31,114 nt of DNA from UBA6770 sp965660875 (GTDB lineage: Bacteria; Bacteroidota; Bacteroidia; Flavobacteriales_G; Salibacteraceae). A program made the translations under genes and the position numbers. This document shows positions 9,374 to 15,327 of the stretch, in pieces; position 1 is the stretch's first letter, and every line of letters begins with the position of its first letter. The notes beneath the pieces were generated by a model. The model did no database searches. It worked only from the letters and a program-made list of their open reading frames with translations, and was not told the origin of the DNA. The stretch lies in the NCBI GenBank assembly GCA_965660875.1, contig CBFIBQ010000036.1:1-31114 (forward strand). Direction: 5' to 3'.

Positions 9374-10597
9374 TTAAGTTCTTTCAAAATTAGAATTCTT
9401 GTTTAACAACCACCGCGTTGGAAGCCATGAGCAAATGAAGCCTATCAATGCAACAATTGCAACGACTGAAATTACATCTAAACCGTGTATTTCTATAGGG
9501 TAATAGGGTGCTACTCCACCCTCTTGAAGTTTGAGAATTCCCACGTGCTGTTGCAAAAGAGAAAGTACAAGACCTAAAGCTATTCCGCCACCGCCACCAA
9601 AAATACTGATGAGCATACCTTCCATTAAGAAGGTTTTTTTCATTGCGTTTAGATTGTACCCCATAGCACTGAGCGTAAACAAGTCTTTTTTCTTCTCGAG
9701 TATTAATACAGTAAGCGATCCCAACATATTAAAGGAAGCAATACCTAAAATGAACGTGAGGATAAAAAATGTGATCCACTTCTCGGTTTGGTTTGTTTTG
9801 TACAACAGTTCATTTAATTCATATCTCGTCTTGACTTTAAATTGATCTGGAATTTGCCCTTCTAAAAGCCGTGCAAAATCCTGAGCATTTACTTCCTGTT
9901 CTAATCCAATCTCATACGAAGAAAGTCTCCCCTTCTGCTGCAATAGGTTACTCGTAAAATCATAGGGCATTACTGCGTATTGGTAATCAAACTCTGGGTT
10001 GATGCTAAATATACTGGATGGATAAACAATATCGGTACTAAAGGCCTCCGCAACATTTGTTGAAACTTTAGCGTTGCGTTTTGCGGCATATACTTTTATC
10101 GGTTCAAAAATATGGTGCAAAAAAACATTCAATTGATCAGCAACGCCATACCCTAAAATCACATAGTTGGCTTTGTTATCTTTTAGTTTTAGGGTCCCAT
10201 CGAACAGCATGGAGTCTAGTCTACTCATGCTCAAAAAATCTTCAGTCACACCTTTAACAGTGACAAAACACTGAGCATCCTTGTATTTCAATAAAACGGT
10301 TTCCTCTATACTTGGCGAAATGTATTTGACACCTTCAATCGATTTTAAAAAATCAATGGATAAACTATCCTTGTGAAACGTTTTGCCTTGTTTTAGCTCA
10401 ATTCTTATATCCGGTTGAAAACTGCTATACATACCTCCTACAAGAGTTTCTAAACCGTTGAATGCTGATAGAACAACCACTAACGCCATTGAACCAATAC
10501 CAACGCCCAGCATAGAAATAGCCGTTATTACATTGATAATGTTGTGTGATTTTTTCGCAAAAAAATACCGCCGCGCTATAAGAAAAGGGAGATTCAA
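9374..10597 (-). CDS. LolC/LolE-like ABC transporter permease (FtsX domain)
   Basis: 407 residues. N-terminal MNLPFLIARRYFFAKKSHN is typical of the lipoprotein-releasing/MacB-like permease family in this phylum, followed by a first membrane helix (ISMLGVGIGSMALVVVLSAFNG, about 29-50). A large periplasmic domain of about 220 residues comes next, then three C-terminal helices near 270-295, 325-350 and 378-398 forming the FtsX-like domain. The start codon is TTG at 10597, chosen because it restores the family N-terminus; no ATG is nearby. It follows rbfA with only 2 nt between. Expected role: inner-membrane subunit that extracts lipoproteins or substrates with a LolD-like ATPase; no ATPase gene is in the window. 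Confidence 0.87.
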   Translation of the reverse strand: MNLPFLIARRYFFAKKSHNIINVITAISMLGVGIGSMALVVVLSAFNGLETLVGGMYSSFQPDIRIELKQGKTFHKDSLSIDFLKSIEGVKYISPSIEETVLLKYKDAQCFVTVKGVTEDFLSMSRLDSMLFDGTLKLKDNKANYVILGYGVADQLNVFLHHIFEPIKVYAAKRNAKVSTNVAEAFSTDIVYPSSIFSINPEFDYQYAVMPYDFTSNLLQQKGRLSSYEIGLEQEVNAQDFARLLEGQIPDQFKVKTRYELNELLYKTNQTEKWITFFILTFILGIASFNMLGSLTVLILEKKKDLFTLSAMGYNLNAMKKTFLMEGMLISIFGGGGGIALGLVLSLLQQHVGILKLQEGGVAPYYPIEIHGLDVISVVAIVALIGFICSWLPTRWLLNKNSNFERT

Positions 10598-10599
10598 TT

Positions 10600-10938
10600 T
10601 TACTTTTTGAGTAGCTCTTCTATTCTTTCGCTGTAATCCAAACTATCGTCTACATAAAACGCAAGCTCTGGAATAATTCGAACTTGCTTACCAATCTTTT
10701 TTCCCAAAATACCGCGGATGTGTGAGGCCTTACTCTTTATAATTTCCAATGCTGTACTTGCATTTTTACTTGGAAATATACTCAAGTACACCTTAGCAAA
10801 AGACAAATCTGGGCTTATTCGAATTACGGTTACAGACACCATTTCGCTAATTCCGAATCCCCTTGTTTCTGCTTGAAAAATAGTACTTAAGTCTCTCTTT
10901 AATAAGCTCTCTACTTTACTCTGTCGAATTCCACTCAT
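10600..10938 (-). CDS. rbfA: Ribosome-binding factor A
   Basis: 112 residues, the normal length for RbfA, a single KH-like domain protein that binds the 30S subunit and helps 16S rRNA maturation and cold adaptation. Visible family signatures: SKVESLLKRDLSTIF at the N-terminus, the strand VTVIRISPDLSFAKVYLSIFP, then helices with HIRGILGKKIGKQVRIIPELAFYVDDSLDYSERIEELL. ATG at 10938. It is first in an apparent operon with the permease (2-nt gap) and peptidase. The promoter match at 10943-10972 ends only 4 nt before the ATG, suggesting a very short or absent 5' leader. Confidence 0.95.
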   Translation of the reverse strand: MSGIRQSKVESLLKRDLSTIFQAETRGFGISEMVSVTVIRISPDLSFAKVYLSIFPSKNASTALEIIKSKASHIRGILGKKIGKQVRIIPELAFYVDDSLDYSERIEELLKK

Positions 10939-10942
10939 GAGG

Positions 10943-10972
10943 CAAAGTTAATGTTCTTCCTTTGTGTGACAA
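10943..10972 (-). promoter_or_regulatory. Bacteroidota-type promoter of rbfA operon
   Basis: Minus strand: TTG (10972-10970), a 19-nt spacer, then TAACTTTG (10950-10943), an exact fit to TTG-N19-TAnnTTTG used by the Bacteroidota primary sigma factor. The predicted transcription start falls at or within a few bases of the rbfA ATG (10938). Confidence 0.7.
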
Positions 10973-11036
10973 TTGTTTCTCATATCTAGGTGTTAGTTAT
11001 TACCACTCAATAACATGTTCTGGAATTAGGTTTGAT

Positions 11037-11044
11037 TAATTTTG
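11037..11044 (+). promoter_or_regulatory. Possible -7 element of ABC exporter gene
   Basis: TAATTTTG fits TAnnTTTG and is followed after 5 nt by a TTG codon at 11050. The -33 position reads ATG rather than TTG with a 19-nt spacer (11015-11017), so support is partial. Confidence 0.35.
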
Positions 11045-11049
11045 CTTCC

Positions 11050-12897
11050 TTGAGAAACCTCATCAAAATACTTAGCTTAATTCGAAATTATAAACGGTTT
11101 GCGTTTATGAATTTGTTTTTCAATCTGTTAGCGGTGGTGTTTTCACTTTTTTCAATGACCCTCCTCATCCCCTTTTTAGACTTGATATTCGTAAAAGGTG
11201 ACCACGAGTTTAAGGCATTCTACGATAAAGGTCCAACGCAATTCAACTTTGATATTGAAAGCGGGGTAGATATTTTTAATTATCAAATAAGCAAATTCAT
11301 AATTGAAGCTCCAAGTATCTCAGAAGGGAAGGCAGATGCACTTTTATTTTTATGTACCGTAATTGTTTTTGCGTTCTTCTTTAAAAACCTGTTTGGCTAC
11401 TTGGCATTATTTGTAATGGCTAAAGTTCGAAACGGAGTTTTAAAAGACTTGCGAGAAGGAACTTATAAAAAGCTTCTTGTTCTTCCACTTTCTTACTACA
11501 GCGAGGAAAAAAAAGGAGATATTATTTCCAAAATGAGTAATGATGTAGTTGAAATCGAGTGGTCGGTTTTACTTGGAATAGAATTAATTTTTAGAGAACC
11601 CTTAAGTATCATATTGTTTTTAAGCACCATGGTATACATGAGTCCCAAGCTCACAATTTTTGTATTTCTAATGTTACCGATAACCGCTTTAGTAATAGGT
11701 AGAGTAGGAAATTCATTAAAACGCACTTCAACTAGAGGCCAAGAAATGGCGGGCAGCATCATCGCTTCTTTGGAAGAAACACTGGGTGGCTTAAGAATTA
11801 TTAAAGCCTTTAATGCTGAAGGAAGCAGCATTAAAAAATTTGAAGACCTAAATCAGCGGTATTTTAATCTTATGGTTAAAATGTATCGCAAAAGAGATTT
11901 GGCTTCTCCGCTAAGTGAGTTTTTGGGCGTCGCAATATTGGTACTTATACTGTGGTTTGGGGGGCAAATTGTTTTAAATAATGAAATGGACTCATCTGTT
12001 TTCATTGCATTTATTATGTTGTTTTCTCAAATTATATCACCGGCAAAGTCCTTAGCTAAAGCTTGGTACAATGTTCAGAAGGGCGCAGCAAGTGCTGATC
12101 GTTTGGGTGATTTGGTCAATGCAAAAAATGTAATTCAAGACAAGCCTAACGCCGTAAACTTGAGTGGTTTTAAAAACTCAGTTGAATACAAAAACATAGA
12201 CTTTAAATACGATAAAGATTTGGTGCTTCATGAGGTATCTTTTAAATTAGAAAAAGGTAAAACCTTTGCACTTGTAGGCCCAAGTGGTGGTGGTAAATCT
12301 ACTATTGCTGATTTACTGCCTAGATTTTACGACCCCATAAATGGTAATGTATCCATTGATGGTGTCGACCTTAAAAACGCTTCGGTAAAAAGTATTCGAA
12401 GCCTTATGGGCATTGTAACTCAACAATCTATATTGTTTAATGATACCATATACAACAACATAGCATTTGGCGCTGAAAATGTTTCTGAGGAAGCAGTGAT
12501 TGAAGCGGCAAAAATTGCGAATGCTCATGAATTCATTTGTTCACTTCCACAGGGTTATGAAAGTAATATTGGCGACGGTGGAGGAAAATTATCAGGCGGC
12601 CAAAAACAACGCATTAGTATAGCTAGAGCAATCTTAAAAAATCCACCTATTCTAATTCTTGATGAAGCCACCTCTGCTTTAGATACAGAGTCGGAACAGT
12701 TGGTTCAAACGGCGCTAAATAATCTCATGAAGAACCGAACTTCTCTTGTTATTGCCCATCGCTTATCGACTATTCAATCTGCAGATAAAATTATTGTAAT
12801 GGATAAGGGTCAAATTGCGGAACAAGGAACTCACGATGAATTGATTAAATTGAAGGGAATTTACCACAATCTTTGCCAACTCCAGAGCTTTACTTAA
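11050..12897 (+). CDS. MsbA-like ABC exporter (fused permease-ATPase)
   Basis: About 615 residues from TTG at 11050; TTG at 11032 (621 residues) and ATG at 11107 are alternatives. The 11050 start gives MRNLIKILSLIRNYKRFAFMN, a length that fits this exporter family; starting at 11107 would cut into the first helix. An N-terminal six-helix transmembrane domain spans about 1-340, including FFKNLFGYLALFVMAKVRN and the LRxGTYKKLLVLPLSYYSEEKKGDIISKMSND coupling region. The ATPase domain has Walker A GPSGGGKST (~410), Q-loop VTQQSILFN, signature LSGGQKQR (~514), Walker B ILILDEATSALD and H-loop IAHRLST. The family exports lipid A/phospholipid or other hydrophobic substrates as a homodimer; the substrate here is not determinable. 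The T9SS gene starts 26 nt after the stop, probably the same transcript. Confidence 0.92.
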   Translation: MRNLIKILSLIRNYKRFAFMNLFFNLLAVVFSLFSMTLLIPFLDLIFVKGDHEFKAFYDKGPTQFNFDIESGVDIFNYQISKFIIEAPSISEGKADALLFLCTVIVFAFFFKNLFGYLALFVMAKVRNGVLKDLREGTYKKLLVLPLSYYSEEKKGDIISKMSNDVVEIEWSVLLGIELIFREPLSIILFLSTMVYMSPKLTIFVFLMLPITALVIGRVGNSLKRTSTRGQEMAGSIIASLEETLGGLRIIKAFNAEGSSIKKFEDLNQRYFNLMVKMYRKRDLASPLSEFLGVAILVLILWFGGQIVLNNEMDSSVFIAFIMLFSQIISPAKSLAKAWYNVQKGAASADRLGDLVNAKNVIQDKPNAVNLSGFKNSVEYKNIDFKYDKDLVLHEVSFKLEKGKTFALVGPSGGGKSTIADLLPRFYDPINGNVSIDGVDLKNASVKSIRSLMGIVTQQSILFNDTIYNNIAFGAENVSEEAVIEAAKIANAHEFICSLPQGYESNIGDGGGKLSGGQKQRISIARAILKNPPILILDEATSALDTESEQLVQTALNNLMKNRTSLVIAHRLSTIQSADKIIVMDKGQIAEQGTHDELIKLKGIYHNLCQLQSFT

Positions 12898-12923
12898 CGT
12901 CTTTATAACAAATACTTTAAACT

Positions 12924-14444
12924 ATGAAAAAAATGAAATACTTCACTTCAACCATTATTGCAGTTTGCAGTAGTGTCTTATTGAGCGGTCAAATCACCGT
13001 GGATAGCTCCGATTTATATACCTCACCCGACACCATCAACGTAGTAAAAACAACCAACGCGGGAGCATTAGATATTAAAACCTCTGGCAGTCAAACTTGG
13101 GATTTCAGGTCACTCAAGGCAGATTCTGTTCAGCAAATTTTGATTCGAGACTTGGATAACGGTAATCCTGTAGATAATAAATTTAAAAATGCGAACATGG
13201 TACTTGAACGTCCAGGCGAAGGTAATGCATACCTATTTTTAAGCCGTGACTCTCTAACTGTAGATGGTTTTGCTGATTTTCAATTTGATGCAAACTTAAC
13301 CGCAGATGTTGATTTAGATCCTAACCTAAAACTTATGAGTCTGCCAATTAGCTACACAGACACCTTTTCAACTTATGCTGTGATTGATTCAACTCAGGAT
13401 ACCGTGATACGTCAGTTTGGAATACAAATAGCTGACTCCATCAGAGTTGTGGCAGAACTTTCTCAATTTACAGAGTGTGACGCTTATGGGCCGCTACAAA
13501 CTATTCAAAATATTTTCAATACCATTCGTTTGAGAACGGTAGAGACACAAACAACAACTATATACTTTCACCAACCTGGCGCAAGTTCATTCACCCAGTA
13601 CGGTTCCCCCACTGTCGAAACCATACACCGTTATACTTGGCTTGCCAAAAACAGGGGATATCAAGTAGCAGAAGTAACTACCGATGATACCGACCAAAAC
13701 ATATTAACTGCACAATTCACTCTCATAGATTCCTTGTACGGATATATTGACAACCAAAGCAATCCAAATTGTTATGGAGAGGCAAATGGTTCAGCAAGTT
13801 TCAAGACTATTATTGGGTCTAACTTTTACACCTATAATTGGAGTACAAGCGCAGGAAGTCAGCAAACAGCAACTGCCACTGGACTTAAAGCGGGCACACA
13901 TACTGTTACAGTATCGGATGTAAAGTCTGGAGCCACTTTCACAGATACAGTAGTACTAACAAACCCAGACTCACTTGTAGCGCAAATTGTAAGCTTCACA
14001 AACGAATCGGACTCTGGAAAAGATGGCTCAATAGAAGCTGCCGTATCTGGAGGTACACCGCCATATACATTCGCATGGGATCGGTCAAATAGTAACATTG
14101 GAATTGCTGAAAACTTAGAAGGCGGCGTTCATAAAGTCACAATTAAAGACTCCAAAGGCTGTACAAAAGTTTTGGAACAAGAGTTAACCTCTACTGTTGG
14201 TATTGCTTCTTTAGAAACTAAAAGCTTCAAAGTGTTCCCCAATCCAGTAAAAGGCTTTTTGTTTATTGATGGTCTTCTCGAGTCAACCGATGTTTCAATA
14301 ATTGATATAACTGGCCATGAAATTATACGTACTGAAGTAGGACCAAGTCAGCCGATTAATATGGAGCAGCTAGGTCGCGGCATGTACCTAGTTCAATTCA
14401 CGATAGATAACCAGACCAAAATGCATAGAATTATAAAAGAATAA
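12924..14444 (+). CDS. T9SS type A secreted protein with SprB-like repeats
   Basis: 506 residues. The signal peptide is MKKMKYFTSTIIAVCSSVLLSGQ; ATG at 12924 or 12933 both fit. Residues about 24-270 are a domain I cannot name (ITVDSSDLYTSPDTINV..., SQTWDFRSLKAD), a pattern seen in many Bacteroidota secreted proteins. From about 275 an SprB-like repeat (NPNCYGEANGSASFK ... YNWST ... LKAGTHTVTVSD) is followed by a second, shorter one (GGTPPYTFAWDRS ... LEGGVHKVTIKDSKGC). The last ~75 residues are a type A sorting tail (FKVFPNPVKGFLFI, IIDITGHEIIRT, LGRGMYLVQF, KMHRIIKE). A strong terminator follows at 14466. Function beyond secreted surface or extracellular protein is unknown. Confidence 0.88.
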   Translation: MKKMKYFTSTIIAVCSSVLLSGQITVDSSDLYTSPDTINVVKTTNAGALDIKTSGSQTWDFRSLKADSVQQILIRDLDNGNPVDNKFKNANMVLERPGEGNAYLFLSRDSLTVDGFADFQFDANLTADVDLDPNLKLMSLPISYTDTFSTYAVIDSTQDTVIRQFGIQIADSIRVVAELSQFTECDAYGPLQTIQNIFNTIRLRTVETQTTTIYFHQPGASSFTQYGSPTVETIHRYTWLAKNRGYQVAEVTTDDTDQNILTAQFTLIDSLYGYIDNQSNPNCYGEANGSASFKTIIGSNFYTYNWSTSAGSQQTATATGLKAGTHTVTVSDVKSGATFTDTVVLTNPDSLVAQIVSFTNESDSGKDGSIEAAVSGGTPPYTFAWDRSNSNIGIAENLEGGVHKVTIKDSKGCTKVLEQELTSTVGIASLETKSFKVFPNPVKGFLFIDGLLESTDVSIIDITGHEIIRTEVGPSQPINMEQLGRGMYLVQFTIDNQTKMHRIIKE

Positions 14445-14465
14445 TAATAAAACTTTGTAAGTAAA

Positions 14466-14499
14466 AGGCCAAGCACCGCAGTGTTTGGCCTTTTTTTTT
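14466..14499 (+). terminator. Rho-independent terminator after T9SS type A gene
   Basis: An 11-bp stem, AGGCCAAGCAC / GTGTTTGGCCT with one G-U pair, loop CGCA, then nine T residues (14491-14499). It begins 21 nt after the TAA at 14444. Confidence 0.92.
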
Positions 14500-14502
14500 G
14501 AC

Positions 14503-14532
14503 ATAAAAAAAGCCCGAACTATGTCGAGCTTT
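14503..14532 (-). terminator. Rho-independent terminator of the candidate small RNA
   Basis: Minus strand: AAAGCTCGA (14532-14524), a short loop, TTCGGGCTTT (14518-14509) with one U-G pair, then a run of T (complement of the A-run 14504-14510). It lies back to back with the plus-strand terminator at 14466-14499. Confidence 0.8.
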
Positions 14533-14595
14533 ATCTAATTTTTAATTTGGGACCTGAGGTTCCCTCTGCTTGTGCAAGCACAAACCCTATACAGA

Positions 14596-14714
14596 GGGAG
14601 GTCCCAACCAACCAATCTTAAATATCTAAAAGCAACTTTTTAAACTGCTTAGGACCTTGAGTCCCCTCAGTAATAGGGTGTACCGAAGGGAGGTCCCAAC
14701 CAACCAATCTTAAA
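14596..14714 (-). repeat. 27-bp perfect direct repeat, 92 bp apart
   Basis: Plus-strand copies at 14596-14622 and 14688-14714, each gggaggtccc followed by aaccaaccaatcttaaa. Each copy is the 5' part of one RNA module when read on the minus strand. The rest of the modules is diverged in sequence but keeps the fold. Confidence 0.95.
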
Positions 14715-14748
14715 AAACTGCTGTTTTCTGCTTTTGTAAGAACTTCTG

Positions 14749-14779
14749 CAAAGGTAAAGAATAATTTACAAGTGCAAAA
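14749..14779 (-). promoter_or_regulatory. Promoter of the candidate small RNA
   Basis: Minus strand: TTTTG (14779-14775), an 18-nt spacer, TACCTTTG (14756-14749). This fits the Bacteroidota TTTG-N18/19-TAnnTTTG promoter. It starts 11 nt after the hpt stop codon, so the RNA need not depend on hpt transcription. Confidence 0.65.
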
Positions 14780-14789
14780 CAATTAACTA

Positions 14790-15131
14790 TTATTTAATCT
14801 CCTTTTCTAAAACTTCGCATAAGTGAGGAAGTTCGTCGTTCATTAACTTTATCAAATCCGGTATTTTATCTAGATTGACTTCCTTTCCAGCATATTCATT
14901 TAAGTCCAGTATCGGCTGTTTTAAATTTACCGCATGAACCACCAGTATTGAAGGTTTAATTTTGTGGGCATAAAACTTTACTTGAGACCAGTCTTTCGAC
15001 TCATAGGCCGCGTTCAACTCTTCTAAATACTGCAAATTGTTTTTTACAAAAAGTCCCAACATCTCATTTACAAAGGACTGATCGTTACCACTCATTTCTC
15101 TGATTTCTGCTAAATCGTAAAGTTCCTCCAT
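14790..15131 (-). CDS. HPt-domain phosphotransfer protein
   Basis: 113 residues from ATG at 15131 (MEELYDLAEI...); an in-frame TTG at 15143 would add four residues but is less likely. The whole protein is a single histidine-containing phosphotransfer four-helix bundle. The phospho-accepting histidine is H56 in FYAHKIKPSI, preceded by the typical NEMLGLFVKNNLQYLEELNAAYESKDW helices. HPt proteins relay phosphate between hybrid histidine kinase receiver domains and response regulators. No kinase or regulator is adjacent, so the gene is an orphan here. The opposite-strand adhesin gene starts 196 bp away. Confidence 0.88.
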   Translation of the reverse strand: MEELYDLAEIREMSGNDQSFVNEMLGLFVKNNLQYLEELNAAYESKDWSQVKFYAHKIKPSILVVHAVNLKQPILDLNEYAGKEVNLDKIPDLIKLMNDELPHLCEVLEKEIK

Positions 15132-15314
15132 GACTATTTCCAATGATTTGAGAGTATATATTATTATGCTCTAACAACTGATTTAAAGCCTCCAAAATTC
15201 TTCGGTCAATAGTATAAAATAAAGCTTAAAAAAATTAAATAGCATTTGACTTTTTTATTCCACAACCGTCTAGTCATTTAACCCTTATTTAATTCTTTAA
15301 GGCCTGTTATTCAG

Positions 15315-15322
15315 TAAATTTG
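15315..15322 (+). promoter_or_regulatory. Possible -7 element of type B cargo gene
   Basis: TAAATTTG matches TAnnTTTG and ends 5 nt before the ATG at 15328. The -33 position (15293-15295) is TTC, one mismatch from TTG at a 19-nt spacer. It would give a leaderless or nearly leaderless mRNA. Confidence 0.45.
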
Positions 15323-15327
15323 TAGTA

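Larger units (their letters stand above)
14503..14743 (-). ncRNA. Candidate small RNA with two tandem structured modules
   Basis: No recognised protein lies between 14445 and 14789. On the minus strand a promoter (14749-14779) predicts a start near 14743 and a terminator ends at 14503, giving ~240 nt. Inside are two copies of a module beginning GATTGGTTGGTTGGGACC. Module B (transcribed first): outer stem 14691-14697 with 14651-14657, inner stem 14685-14690 with 14663-14668, 5-nt bulge on the 3' side. Module A: outer stem 14599-14605 with 14549-14555, inner stem 14592-14598 with 14562-14568, 6-nt bulge on the 3' side, apical hairpin TTGTG/CACAA (14570-14583). Two inner-stem pairs differ between copies by compensatory change (C-G to U-A and U-A to C-G). 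Not matched by me to a named family; a Bacteroidota 6S-like RNA, a tandem regulatory RNA or a processed hpt 3' UTR are possible. The RNA call is inferred. Confidence 0.6.

Noticed and set aside
14500..14525. gacata / tatgtc inverted repeat beside the minus-strand terminator
   Set aside because: It competes with the better GC-containing terminator stem and is only 6 bp; probably incidental.
14600..14714. G-quadruplex from GGTTGGTTGGG on the minus strand
   Set aside because: Each module has only three adjacent G tracts of two or three bases, and the last is used in the outer stem.
14545..14715. Two small peptides starting LVGWDLP read from TTG codons in both RNA modules on the minus strand
   Set aside because: The shared residues come from the 27-bp DNA repeat, there is no ATG, and the rest differs. 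Stem-preserving changes point to RNA rather than coding.
14445..14720. CRISPR or REP-type repeat array
   Set aside because: Only two copies, unequal internal sequence, no spacer regularity; promoter and terminator suggest a transcribed RNA instead.
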